Shown: positions 36,177-45,049, counted from the stretch's first letter. The stretch: DNA of 64,000 nt from Nocardia sp. NBC_00565 (GCF_036345915.1 NZ_CP107785.1:1178001-1242000), one strand, 5' to 3'. Notes: a model not told the origin generated them from the letters alone. Made by a program: numbers and translations.

Positions 36177-37010
36177 ATGAACTACCAGGAAGTATCACGC
36201 AGCGTTGTGGTCGTCATCGGTACCGGTGGCATGGGGCTCGCGGTCGCGCGTCGACTAGCCGGGGGGCGACGACTATTGCTGGCCGACTATTCCGAGGCAA
36301 GCCTGGAAGCCGCTGTGGGCGCGTGTCGCGGCGAAGGCCATGCCGCCGAGGGCTGCGCCGTGGACATCTCGGATCGGGATTCAGTCGTGAAGCTCGCGGC
36401 CGCGGCCGACATCCTCGGTCGTATCGACGCTGTCGTTCACACGGCAGGTGTTTCCCCCACCATGGCCACGGCCCGGCAGATCTACGAGATAGACCTTCTC
36501 GGCACCGCTCACGTGATCGACGCCTTCCTTGCCGTCGCGTCCCCAGGCACCTCGCTCGTGGCAGTAGCCAGCATGGCCGGACATCTTGCGTCCCTCTCTT
36601 CCGACCTCGAGAGACATCTTGCTGTCGCGGCCACCGATCAGCTGTTGAACCACAAGGAGATCGACCTCGATTCGTCGAACGCTGCCGATGCCTATATCGT
36701 CGCCAAACGCGGCAACCAATTGCGTGTGCAAGCCGCGGCGCACGACTGGGGGGCCAAAGGCGCGCGGGTGAACACCATCAGCCCCGGCGTGACCTCCACA
36801 CCGATGGGGCTCGCCGAACTCACCGGTCCGACCGGCGCTTACATCCAGTCCATGATCGATCTGTCCGGTGCACGCCGGATAGGCACGTCCGATGACATCG
36901 CCGCCGCCGCTGCGTTTCTCACTGGTCCGGAGTCATCTTTCATCACCGGCAACGACATACTCGTCGACGGTGGAGCCATCGCGTCACAACGCTGGAACAC
37001 CGGTCAATGA
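36177..37010 (+). CDS. Short-chain dehydrogenase/reductase
   Basis: A 277-residue SDR. The cofactor motif is VVVVIGTGGMGLAVARRLAG near residue 9 (GxGGMG instead of the usual TGxxxGxG), then HTAGVSPTMATARQIYEIDL near 86, VAVASMAGHLASLSSDLERH near 127 and the catalytic Tyr-Lys in AYIVAKRGNQL near 175. The C-terminus SSFITGNDILVDGGAIASQR is classical. Start ATG 36177 was preferred over GTG 36171. A 30-base piece identical to this gene lies at 26914, in a deleted copy. Confidence 0.87.
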   Translation: MNYQEVSRSVVVVIGTGGMGLAVARRLAGGRRLLLADYSEASLEAAVGACRGEGHAAEGCAVDISDRDSVVKLAAAADILGRIDAVVHTAGVSPTMATARQIYEIDLLGTAHVIDAFLAVASPGTSLVAVASMAGHLASLSSDLERHLAVAATDQLLNHKEIDLDSSNAADAYIVAKRGNQLRVQAAAHDWGAKGARVNTISPGVTSTPMGLAELTGPTGAYIQSMIDLSGARRIGTSDDIAAAAAFLTGPESSFITGNDILVDGGAIASQRWNTGQ

Positions 37011-37440
37011 TCTGCCTGACCCGACTCCGCACGTCTGCGACTCGACAACGCTCGCGGGCTGGCATGAAGACTGGAGAGGTTCAGTGGGTGACAGCACCCC
37101 GAAAACGCCTGTCGAGAACACCGCTACTCGATGGACTGGTATTGCCCATCCTGGGCGATGCCTTTCAAAGATCGGCGGGCAGCGCACGAATTTAACAGCG
37201 GTGGAGCGACTTCGGGAAGCAGTGGCCCCAAGGAGCGGACCACCTGGACTGGGGCCGCGGCGATTCTGGCCGCGGATGCGCTGACACGAGTTACCGCCGG
37301 GAACGGCATATTTCGCGGAGCAGGTCCGCCGGTGTGCCCCGTAGCTTGCTTCCCTGTCAGCCAGGCTCTTGCGGCAACATGCAGGTCGGCCCGTTCCCGA
37401 ATCTCGAGCCCCGACAAGCAGTTAGGTGGTTGGATCGCCC
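37011..37440 (+). other. Region without a recognisable gene
   Basis: A 66-codon frame (37084-37284) starts GTG after GGAGAGG and reads VGDSTPKTPVENTATRWTG, which has a plausible start signal but no known family and quickly loses protein character. It may be the front of another deleted gene. The rest holds nothing I can support. Confidence 0.35.
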
Positions 37441-38352
37441 ATGGGTCCGAATACGTCCGACGAAGGATTCCATCCCGATTTGCGCAGGCACGCACGTTTC
37501 CTGCCGCAGCAGCTTGTGTCGGCCAGGACCGTGCCGATACTCCGGGCCCTGCAGGGGTTGCCGGGTCTTCGGCGTCCCCGCGGAGTAGAGGTGGTGTCGC
37601 TCGGGTCCGGGGTACGTGTGCGGGTGCATCGACCTTCGGTTGCGGCGACTCGCACACCCGCACTGCTGTGGATTCACGGTGGGGGATATGTGATGGGTTG
37701 CGCGCAACAGGACGACCGGTTGTGCAGGCGGTTCGCGCACAAGCTCGGGATCGTCGTGGCGGCGGTCGACTATCGGCTCGCGCCCGAGCATCCTTACCCC
37801 GAGCCGTTGGAGGATTGTTACAGCGCGCTGAGGTGGCTGGCCGATCAGCCCGGGGTCGATTCCACGCGGGTGGCGATTGGTGGCGGTAGCGCAGGTGGCG
37901 GGTTGGCGGCGGCATTGGCGCTGTTGGTCCGTGACCGGGGGCCGATCACCCCGATACTGCAACTGCTGACGTATCCGATGCTTGACGACCGCACAGTGGC
38001 CGCCGCCGAAGTTGCCGACTACTACCGGCTGTGGAATGTGCGCAGCAATCTGTGGGGCTGGGCGTCCTACCTCGGTAACGCAGACCCCGAGGTCGCGGTT
38101 CCCGCGCGATGTGCCGATCTGACCGGTACCGCTCCCGCCTGGATCGGCGTCGGCAGTTACGACCTGTTTCATGGCGAGGACCTAGCCTATGCCGAACGAC
38201 TACGCAGTGCCGGCGTCGGATGCACGGTTCAGGTTGTCGACGGCGCCTTCCACGCCTTCGACCTGATCGCGCCTTCGGCACCGGTCTCCCGGTCCTTCTT
38301 CGCAAGCCAATGTGACAGTCTGCGAACAGCATTCGCCATACCCGATATCTAA
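37441..38352 (+). CDS. Alpha/beta hydrolase, HSL-type esterase
   Basis: A 303-residue esterase of the hormone-sensitive-lipase family. Oxyanion motif LLWIHGGGYVMG near residue 77, YRLAPEHPYPEPLEDCYSAL near 110, nucleophile elbow IGGGSAGGGLAAALAL near 144, the likely acid in GVGSYDLFHGED near 240 and the catalytic His in GAFHAFD near 265. It hydrolyses short to medium esters. ATG 37441 was chosen; GTG 37426 is an alternative. It is monocistronic as far as can be seen and is intact, unlike the related remnant at 7039. Confidence 0.9.
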   Translation: MGPNTSDEGFHPDLRRHARFLPQQLVSARTVPILRALQGLPGLRRPRGVEVVSLGSGVRVRVHRPSVAATRTPALLWIHGGGYVMGCAQQDDRLCRRFAHKLGIVVAAVDYRLAPEHPYPEPLEDCYSALRWLADQPGVDSTRVAIGGGSAGGGLAAALALLVRDRGPITPILQLLTYPMLDDRTVAAAEVADYYRLWNVRSNLWGWASYLGNADPEVAVPARCADLTGTAPAWIGVGSYDLFHGEDLAYAERLRSAGVGCTVQVVDGAFHAFDLIAPSAPVSRSFFASQCDSLRTAFAIPDI

Positions 38353-38422
38353 TCCACTGACTCTGGTTGTGGGCTCGGGTACCGACGGCTTCGGCACCGG
38401 ATTTCACCTCACGGACGGCAGC

Positions 38423-38780
38423 TCAGCGCGGGCGGGATTCCTCGAGGTAGGCGGCGATCTCTGTCAGTCCTCGCCGCGCTTTGTCGAGGTCGGCGTAGGT
38501 GCCGAGCTGGCGTTCGGAGGCGATGCCGCGCATGGCGCCTGGAATCAGCTGGGCGATTTCTGTCACGCGGTCGGGGTCGACGCCGATGTCCGCGAATGCG
38601 TGTTGACAGGTCTCGAGCCAGCCTTGTCCCCAGGAGGAGAGTTCGGCGGCGGTGCGTGGGTAGAGCTGTTCGAGTTCGGCGTGATCGCGTGGCAGGGCCG
38701 CGCGGAGGTTCTCGATGGCTCGGGAGTCGGCGGAAGTGAGACCTTCGTAGAGGGTGTCGATGATTGCGGCGACACGACTT
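38423..38780 (-). pseudogene. Probable TetR-family regulator, C-terminal fragment
   Basis: Minus strand after a stop: SRVAAIIDTLYEGLTSADSR, AIENLRAALPRDHAELEQLY, PRTAAELSSWGQGWLETCQH, IAQLIPGAMRGIASERQLG, ending EESRPR and stop at 38423. Helical, with the shape of a TetR ligand-binding domain. The DNA-binding part is missing. The first bases overlap the start of the lyase fragment on the other strand. Confidence 0.45.
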
Positions 38781-39282
38781 CGGCAAACACATCACCGCTT
38801 CTCCGCGAGTAGTGCCGCGGACTGTGGCTGTCGACAAGATCAAGGCTGCGGTGGACGCGAAGACCTCCGACGACTTCATGGTGATCGGCAGAACCGACGC
38901 GGGGGGCTCACTCGGTCAGGAAGAGGCGCTGGCTCGCGCCGTCGCATTCCAGGACGCCGGCGCGGACGCGGTGCTCGTGGCCGCGATCCTGGACGGCGAC
39001 GGATGGAGCTTCCTGCGCACAGAAGTCCATGTCCCCGTTTTCGCGCTCGACGAGCCCGGACAGCCCGCCCAGGCCCTCGGCGACAAGGGCGCAGACGCGG
39101 TTATCTACTACGCGGCCACCCACTTCGCCGCCGAACACGCCATCCGCAACGTGCTGAGCGGGCTCGCTCAGACCGGTTCGACCACGAACTGGGCAGACAC
39201 GTTGCCATCAATGGCCGAGTTCGATGCCTTCCTGGACATCGAGAAAGCCCGCGATGACGCACGACGGTGGGGTCTTCTCTGA
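38764..39282 (+). pseudogene. Isocitrate lyase/PEP mutase family protein, 5'-truncated
   Basis: The frame carries HFxGK-like GKHITASPRVVPRTVAVDKI, KAAVDAKTSDDFMVIGRTDA, ALARAVAFQDAGADAVLVAA and the C-terminal TGSTTNWADTLPSMAEFDAF. These are the central and C-terminal parts of a 2-methylisocitrate-lyase-like TIM barrel (RTDA is the conserved metal-site strand). The N-terminal ~110 residues, with the KKCGH-type active loop, are absent, and no good ribosome site is seen. Probably inactive. Confidence 0.7.
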
Positions 39283-39299
39283 GTCCGGTGAACTGCTTG

Positions 39300-39656
39300 G
39301 CCCGCCACTGGTACGAGGGCCTTCGCGGCGGCGGCAACGGCGTGGTGGGTGCGCGAACACCGAGCAGGCGCCCGATCCGGTCACGGCTGATCGCATGTGG
39401 TCCCTACCACGCGGCACTGGCGTTGGGAAAGTCCGGGGTCCCGAAGTTGGCGATCAATGCCCTGTCCACGCAGACCGATCGGGACGAGCAGACCGGGTTG
39501 GCGAACCTGATCAAGGGGTTGGCGGGGATGTTCCGCAACCCGGTTGCCCATGATCCACGGTTGAGTCGGACGGTCACCGACGATGAACTGCTCAAGGTGA
39601 TGACGACCCTGTCGATGGTGCATCGGCGGCTGGATGCGGCACGCGTGCTGCCCTGA
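39300..39656 (+). pseudogene. TIGR02391-type protein, C-terminal fragment
   Basis: Frame ending at 39656: GPYHAALALGKSGVPKLAIN, ALSTQTDRDEQTGLANLIKG, LAGMFRNPVAHDPRLSRTVT, LLKVMTTLSMVHRRLDAA. The pattern of AIN, E-Q-GLANLxKG, FRNPxAH and SMxHRRLD is that of TIGR02391 proteins, which often travel with mobile or defence loci. Only the C-terminal half remains. Confidence 0.7.
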
Positions 39657-40017
39657 GGGTTCTGCATCGCGTGCTTATCGGCACTGCGTGAACGCAGAAC
39701 TGTTGCAGTTGATTTCGTGATGAACCGGAGGGGCGGGGACTAGGTGTCGTCTCGATCCTGATCACGATGGCTGGCGCCGTTCTCGGGCGGCGCCCGGTGC
39801 CGTTGTGCGCGCGAGTACGTCACCCGCAACTAGGACCTCACCCTGGACCCGCGGGACTCCTCGCAGGATATGTCGCTGGGGCGGCCCGATGAAGCGGACA
39901 CCGACGCCCATCCCGACGGGCTTCCGGACTTCGGCCAGATGGTTCAGCCCTTGACGCTCGAGCAATACGCTTGACCTGTAGGTCAAGACCGCGCAGCGCG
40001 ATGAGTAGTACCGGACG
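39657..40017 (+). other. Debris region with an orphan palindrome
   Basis: Plus-strand scrap REYVTRN, stop, DLTLDPRDSSQDMSLGRPDE and LPDFGQMVQPLTLEQYA ending at 39973 looks protein-derived but is not recognised. At 39970-39987 CTTGACC, spacer TGTA, GGTCAAG is a perfect 7-base inverted repeat of TetR/MarR-operator type, now without an intact target gene beside it. Confidence 0.45.
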
Positions 40018-40905
40018 CTACCGCGGGCGAATACCGAGTAGACCGAGCGCGAAGGCGGCGTATTCGGTGGCGATCTGTTCGGGGGTGGCGGGTCCGTCGA
40101 GCCGGAACCATTGGGGCAGTGCGGTGCACATGGTCGCGATCGCACGTCCGGCGACGTGAGCGTGGTCTGTCGGCAGACCTTCCTCGGCGATCGTGGCGTC
40201 GATGTCTTCGTCGAGGAAGTGTTGAATCTCGTTGCGGGATGCGGTGATTCGGGCGCGGTTGGCGGGGGTGAGGCTGCGCATCTCGCTGGCGCCGATGAAG
40301 GCGAGTTCGCGGCGATGGGTATGGAACAGGGCGAGGGCTTCGACGACGCGGGTCACGCGATCGCGGCCGGTTGTGGTTTCGCCTCGCGCGGCACGTACCC
40401 GCCAGTTCAGGTCGGACATGGTCATATCCAGTGCGCGGACGAGCAGGTCCTGTTTGTCGCGGTAGTGGTGATAGACGCCGGGCACGCTCATCCCGGCACG
40501 GTGGGCGATGGAACGCATGGTGGCGCCGTGATATCCGGTCTCGACAAAGGAGTCGATGGCGGCGGCGAGCACGGGATCGATGTCCAGTGGCGGGAACTCG
40601 CGCCAGGCGTGCGGAGCATCGTCGCCGGGATCGGTGCCGACATTGCGCCGGACGCGCGGCCGGGGACTGCGCACTGTGCTCGTGGGCTGTTCACCGATCA
40701 GCCAAGCCATCGTTGTGCCGAGTTCGGAGGCCAGGACACGCAGTCGTGAGACGGAGACGCCGGTCTTCCCGTTCTCGATCGCGCTGAGCGTGGCAGGACT
40801 GACACCGATTCGCTGCGCCGTTTCGCGCAGAGAGAATCCGAGCGTCGTCCTGGCCTCCCGCACCCGCGCGCCCGCAGCTTGCTGACCGCGATCAGTGTTC
40901 TCCAT
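40018..40905 (-). CDS. XRE-TetR fusion transcriptional regulator
   Basis: A 295-residue protein with two DNA-binding domains. Residues ~10-75 are an XRE-type HTH: GARVREARTTLGFSLRETAQ, RIGVSPATLSAIENGKTGVS, VSRLRVLASELGTTMAWLIG. After a linker of about 40 residues, ~110-295 are a complete TetR-type regulator with HTH ATMRSIAHRAGMSVPGVYHH near 150 and a ligand domain. ATG 40905 was chosen because the XRE domain starts there and a perfect palindrome abuts it. It is divergent to the acyl-CoA dehydrogenase-kinase pair 2, which it probably represses until an acyl-CoA ligand binds. Confidence 0.88.
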   Translation of the reverse strand: MENTDRGQQAAGARVREARTTLGFSLRETAQRIGVSPATLSAIENGKTGVSVSRLRVLASELGTTMAWLIGEQPTSTVRSPRPRVRRNVGTDPGDDAPHAWREFPPLDIDPVLAAAIDSFVETGYHGATMRSIAHRAGMSVPGVYHHYRDKQDLLVRALDMTMSDLNWRVRAARGETTTGRDRVTRVVEALALFHTHRRELAFIGASEMRSLTPANRARITASRNEIQHFLDEDIDATIAEEGLPTDHAHVAGRAIATMCTALPQWFRLDGPATPEQIATEYAAFALGLLGIRPR

Positions 40906-40906
40906 G

Positions 40907-40927
40907 GTGTTCAGAATAGCTGAACAC
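40907..40927. promoter_or_regulatory. Perfect palindrome between the XRE-TetR gene and dehydrogenase pair 2
   Basis: GTGTTCAG (40907-40914), spacer AATAG, CTGAACAC (40920-40927). Eight-base perfect arms placed at the start codon of the regulator and about 110 bases before the dehydrogenase. Probable operator for either DNA-binding domain of the fusion. Confidence 0.75.
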
Positions 40928-41037
40928 TGACAACTTACGATAAACCGGGAATTGACAGCGATTATCGAGGCATGCCAGTCTGCTTGGCAGGTAATTGTCG
41001 AGCGATCGTTCGGCGACGAGATCGAGGAGTGGATCCA

Positions 41038-42246
41038 GTGGCGATCGAGTTGTCCTATCCGTCCGAGGTGCAAACTCTGGCCGAGCGCACCCGAACCTTC
41101 ATCCGCGAGCGGGTCTTGCCACTCGAGGACGCCCACGACGGTGACATCACCGCGGCGGGCGGCGATGCGCTGCGGGTCGAACTGCAACAGGCGGCACGCG
41201 ATGCCGGGTTGTTCGCACCACATGCGCCGGTCGAGTTCGGCGGGCACGGTCTGGGGATGTCGGATCGGGCCCCTGTCTTCGAGGAGGCGGGATACTCCCT
41301 GTTCGGCCCGACGGCCCTGAATATCGCCGCACCGGATGAGGGCAACGTGCACATGCTCGCCCACATCGCGAACCCGGAGCAGAAACAGCAGTACCTCGCG
41401 CCGCTCGCGCATGGTGAGGTGCGTTCGGCGTTCGCGATGTCCGAACCGGCGCCCGGGGCGGGGTCGGATCCGTCCGCGCTGTCCACCCGTGCGGTGCGCG
41501 CCGACGGGGGTTGGCGGATCAACGGCTGCAAGTGGTTCATCACCGGCGCCGACGGTGCGGGCTTTTTCATCATCATGGCCCGCACCTCCGGTGAACCCGG
41601 CCAACGTGGCGGTGCGACGATGTTCCTGGCTCCGTCCGACAGTCCGGGGATTCGGGTGGGACGGCATCTGGACACCCTGGATCGTTCGATGATCGGCGGT
41701 CATTGCGAGGTGTTCTTCGAGGATCTGCTGATTCCGGATTCGGCGGTGCTGGGTGCGGTCGACCGTGGTTTCGAATATGCGCAGGTGCGTCTCGGGCCGG
41801 CCCGCATGACGCATGTGATGCGGTGGCTCGGCGCCGCGCGGCGCGGGCACGATGTGGCCGTGGCGCATGTGGCGCAGCGGGAGGGTTACGGCGGGACGCT
41901 CGGAGACCTCGGCATGATCCAGAAGATGGTGGCCGACAACGAGATCGACATCGCCGCCACCCGAGCACTGTTGACTCGTGCCTGCTGGGAACTCGATCGC
42001 GGCGAACCCGCCGCGAACGCCACCTCGATCGCGAAAACCTTTGCCGCCGAGGCGATCTTCCGGATCATCGACCGCAGTATGCAGATGTGTGGGGGCCTCG
42101 GAGTCTCCGGTGACCTGCCGTTGGCGCGGCTGTCACGCGAAGTGCGTCCGTTCCGCATCTATGACGGGCCCTCCGAGGTGCACCGGTGGGCAATCGCCAA
42201 ACGCGCGGTCGGTGCCGCCAAGCGTTCCCTCCGGGACAGCCGATGA
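41038..42246 (+). CDS. Acyl-CoA dehydrogenase, pair 2
   Basis: A 402-residue FAD enzyme starting at GTG 41038 (GAGGAGTGG upstream). Motifs: RSAFAMSEPAPGAGSDPSAL near residue 129, NGCKWFITGADGAGFFIIMA near 162, RLGPARMTHVMRWLGAARRG near 252 and MQMCGGLGVSGDLPLARL near 348. It belongs to the same ACAD10/11-like group as the enzyme at 29925. The downstream kinase-like gene starts inside its stop codon (ATGA), as in pair 1. Divergent from the XRE-TetR regulator. Confidence 0.92.
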   Translation: MAIELSYPSEVQTLAERTRTFIRERVLPLEDAHDGDITAAGGDALRVELQQAARDAGLFAPHAPVEFGGHGLGMSDRAPVFEEAGYSLFGPTALNIAAPDEGNVHMLAHIANPEQKQQYLAPLAHGEVRSAFAMSEPAPGAGSDPSALSTRAVRADGGWRINGCKWFITGADGAGFFIIMARTSGEPGQRGGATMFLAPSDSPGIRVGRHLDTLDRSMIGGHCEVFFEDLLIPDSAVLGAVDRGFEYAQVRLGPARMTHVMRWLGAARRGHDVAVAHVAQREGYGGTLGDLGMIQKMVADNEIDIAATRALLTRACWELDRGEPAANATSIAKTFAAEAIFRIIDRSMQMCGGLGVSGDLPLARLSREVRPFRIYDGPSEVHRWAIAKRAVGAAKRSLRDSR

Positions 42247-43265
42247 ACCTGCCGGGCATGAATGCCGCTGCGCTGGAACGGTTCCTGCGGGAGCGGGGCG
42301 TCGATGTTCGCGGCGAATTGCGGGTGGAGTTGATCAGTGGCGGCCGATCGAATCTGACCTTCGTCGCCTATGACGATGTTTCGAAGTGGGTGGTGCGGCG
42401 CCCGCCCGTCGCCGGGCTCACGCCCTCGGCGCACGATATGGCGCGCGAGTTCACAGTCACCGACGCGCTGCAGGAATCCGCTGTGCCGGTTGCGAAGACG
42501 GTCGCGTTCGATGCCGACGGGTCCGCACTCGGCGCTCCGATGACCGTTGTCGAATTCGTCGACGGGACCGTGATTCGCGATCAGGACGACCTTGCCGCGT
42601 TCACCGACGAACAAGTTCGCGCAAGCACCCGGGAACTGGTCCGCGTCCTCGCACAGTTGCATGCGGTGGACCCGCGAGCGGTCGGTTTGGGGGAGTTCGG
42701 GCGTCCGGAAGGATTCCTCGTGCGGCAGGTGAATCTGTGGGCGTCGCAATGGGATCGGGTGAAAACCCGCGAGCTTCCCGATGTGGCGGCCCTGCACGCG
42801 GCGCTGTCGGAGGCGGTGCCGCAACAGTCGGCGGCCTCGATTGTGCACGGTGACTTCCGCATCGACAACACCATCCTGGATGCGACCGACCCGAGCCGGG
42901 TACGAGCCGTTGTCGACTGGGAACTGTCGACCCTCGGTGATCCGCTGACCGATGTCGCGTTGATGTGCGTGTACCGGGCGCCGATATTCGATCTGGTGCT
43001 GGGCACGCATGCCGCATGGACCAGCTCCCGGATGCCCACGCCCGACGCACTCGCGCAGACATACGCCACCGTGTCGGGGCGCGACCTCGGGAACTGGGGC
43101 TTCTATCTGGCACTGGCCAATTTCAAACTCGGCGTCATCGGCGAAGGCATCACCCACCGAGCACTGCAGGGCTCCGATGCCGGATCGGCGGCCGAGCGCG
43201 CGGCCGAGGCGACACCGGAATTCATCGCGGCGGGACTACGCGCGCTGAAACAAGACCGGACCTGA
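42243..43265 (+). CDS. APH-fold phosphotransferase, pair 2
   Basis: A 340-residue kinase-fold protein: GGRSNLTFVAYDDVSKWVVR near residue 29 (nucleotide lobe), MTVVEFVDGTVIRDQDDL (hinge), catalytic loop VHGDFRIDNTILD near 202 and metal site VDWELSTLGDPLTDVALM near 225. It is a family match of 28894-29928 and is translationally coupled to an acyl-CoA dehydrogenase in the same order. Inferred to phosphorylate a hydroxyacyl-CoA so that its partner can complete dehydration, as proposed for ACAD10/11-type systems. Confidence 0.87.
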   Translation: MNLPGMNAAALERFLRERGVDVRGELRVELISGGRSNLTFVAYDDVSKWVVRRPPVAGLTPSAHDMAREFTVTDALQESAVPVAKTVAFDADGSALGAPMTVVEFVDGTVIRDQDDLAAFTDEQVRASTRELVRVLAQLHAVDPRAVGLGEFGRPEGFLVRQVNLWASQWDRVKTRELPDVAALHAALSEAVPQQSAASIVHGDFRIDNTILDATDPSRVRAVVDWELSTLGDPLTDVALMCVYRAPIFDLVLGTHAAWTSSRMPTPDALAQTYATVSGRDLGNWGFYLALANFKLGVIGEGITHRALQGSDAGSAAERAAEATPEFIAAGLRALKQDRT

Positions 43266-43560
43266 CCGGCAACGACGCCGGAACCGCAGCGTCATCCGCG
43301 CAGACGGCGGATTCCTTCCATGACCGATTGACGACGTCGGCACTTTGCGACGAAACCCCGGAAGTGCATCCGAATAATATCGTTGAGACGACGCTGCCTT
43401 GTCAATGGAGCGCTGCGCGAAGAGCCTTGTCCACCTCGAGGTCCTCGATGGTGGCGTTCGCTCGCCGGAGCCCCACTGCGACATTCGCCGGAGTTTGGAG
43501 CCCAGGTCATACTACGCAGATGGCAGCGGACCGCTCGCGGCACTCGGCAACCGGTCGAGG

Positions 43561-44355
43561 TCAGTACAGCAGATCGACGACCTGTGTTGTGTCGTCGACG
43601 TTCAGCACGTACTCCCGCGCCGCCCGCATATGCCTGATCCAGAACTTCTCAGCGCCCTCGCCATCCTTGGCCTGGATGAGGGTGACCAATTTCTGGTAGG
43701 CGCGCACGGCGCGCTCATCGTGTGCGGTCAGTTCGGCAAGCTGCTGCGAACTCTCCCGCACCGTCTTGGCCATATGACGGGTGAGGATCTCGGTAAGCAT
43801 CCCGACTACCGTTGCCAAGGTCCTGTTGCCGGCGAGTTCGACCAGGCGCAAATGGAATTGCACCGACGCGGAGACGAACTGCTCGGGTGTGTCGACCAGC
43901 TCCGCCAGGCGTTCCACCTCGGCCGCGAGTGTCTTGCGGGCGGCGGCGCTGCCGCGTTCGGCGAGGGTGCGTGCCGCCGCGGGCTCGATGACCATCCGGG
44001 CTTCGTAGATGTCCTGAATGCTGGTGTGCGACAACGTCAACAGCAACCCGAACTGTGAGGCGGCGGCTTCGGGACCGGGAATCGTCACCCGTGCGCCACC
44101 CGGCGGGCCGCGCCGGATGGTGATCAACGAGTCGGCCTCCAATAGGCGGAACGCCTCGCGCAAGGTCGGTCGCGAGACGCCGAAAGTCTCCATGAGCTCG
44201 GGTTCGGTTGGCAGCCATTCGCCATCACCGACTTCGCCTCGCGCGATCATCTGCCGTACGCGGTCGGCGATCATCTCGGGTACCTTCTTGGGGCGCACCC
44301 GATTTCGCTCCGAGCCGGCGGCCATTCTGTTCGCCGCCGTCACGCGTACCTCCAT
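43561..44355 (-). CDS. GntR-family regulator with FCD domain
   Basis: A 264-residue FadR-type regulator. The winged HTH is LPTEPELMETFGVSRPTLRE near residues 48-67, with EADSLITIRRGPPGGARVTI as wing. The FCD ligand domain follows (YEARMVIEPAAARTLAERGS; FHLRLVELAGNRTLATVVGM), holding the usual metal-binding His residues. ATG 44355 avoids an otherwise long N-terminal extension. Such regulators respond to acyl-CoAs or small carboxylic acids. It is tail-adjacent to the dehydrogenase-kinase pair 2 and head-to-tail with the TetR gene. Confidence 0.88.
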   Translation of the reverse strand: MEVRVTAANRMAAGSERNRVRPKKVPEMIADRVRQMIARGEVGDGEWLPTEPELMETFGVSRPTLREAFRLLEADSLITIRRGPPGGARVTIPGPEAAASQFGLLLTLSHTSIQDIYEARMVIEPAAARTLAERGSAAARKTLAAEVERLAELVDTPEQFVSASVQFHLRLVELAGNRTLATVVGMLTEILTRHMAKTVRESSQQLAELTAHDERAVRAYQKLVTLIQAKDGEGAEKFWIRHMRAAREYVLNVDDTTQVVDLLY

Positions 44356-44416
44356 GCCGTCCCGCACATCGCAACCATGTCCGGAGTCTACCGAATACAG
44401 CTCATCTAGCTGCGGA

Positions 44417-45049
44417 TCAGACCGCGTCGGTGGTGCTGGATGCGGCAGCCGCGATGGTTGCCAGTAGAAGTTCCACGATCGGTGCCACATCCTCATCGAT
44501 GTGCTCGACCGCCGCCGCGCGCTCGTCCGTGGTGAGTGTGAGGATGTGCATCAGCACCGCGCCGTAGAGAGCCTCCGTGATCGTCCGGATCGGCGCGTCC
44601 GAGGTGAGTTCGCCGCGCTCGATCGCGCGCTGGAACAGGGTAGAGGCGGCCTCGCGGTGCATTGCGATCAGATGCGCGTGCACCCTGTCCAGATCGGTGT
44701 GTTCGGCGGCCTCGTCCATGGTGATGCGTAACGATGCCCACCCGGCGGGATCCAAGAAGTACCGCATCAGGCTGGTGGCCAGCGCCATGATGTCTTCGCG
44801 CAACGAGCCGTTATCGGTGAGGGTGAGCGGCTCAGAGTGCTGCACGATCGCGTAGCGGATCAAAACTTCCTTCGATGGCCAGCGAAGGTACAGAGTCGAT
44901 TTGCCGACACCGGCCCGGCGCGCGACCGCGTCCATGGTGAAACCGCTCCATCCGGTACGGCCGTACTCCTGCAATGCGGCCAGGACAACTCGTTCTTCCA
45001 TCTCGGGATCCCTGGGCCGGCCCGGCCCCGACCGCGACGTCTTCGTCAC
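44417..45049 (-). CDS. TetR/AcrR-family regulator
   Basis: A 210-residue regulator with N-terminal RSGPGRPRDPEMEERVVLAA, HTH FTMDAVARRAGVGKSTLYLR near residues 37-56 and WPSKEVLIRYAIVQHS. Start GTG 45049. It faces away from the ferredoxin-P450 pair at 45182-46652; the shared 130-base gap contains a TTGT-TTAG-ACAA repeat. It is thus the likely repressor of that P450 unit. Confidence 0.88.
   Translation of the reverse strand: MTKTSRSGPGRPRDPEMEERVVLAALQEYGRTGWSGFTMDAVARRAGVGKSTLYLRWPSKEVLIRYAIVQHSEPLTLTDNGSLREDIMALATSLMRYFLDPAGWASLRITMDEAAEHTDLDRVHAHLIAMHREAASTLFQRAIERGELTSDAPIRTITEALYGAVLMHILTLTTDERAAAVEHIDEDVAPIVELLLATIAAAASSTTDAV

Noticed and set aside
39762..39964. A minus-strand frame beginning next to the CTTGACC palindrome
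   Set aside because: Start would be TTG without a ribosome site, and the opposite strand carries a more protein-like scrap ending at 39973.
41147..41968. Arg/Pro-rich minus-strand frames over dehydrogenase pair 2
   Set aside because: Typical GC-rich antisense frames without start signals.
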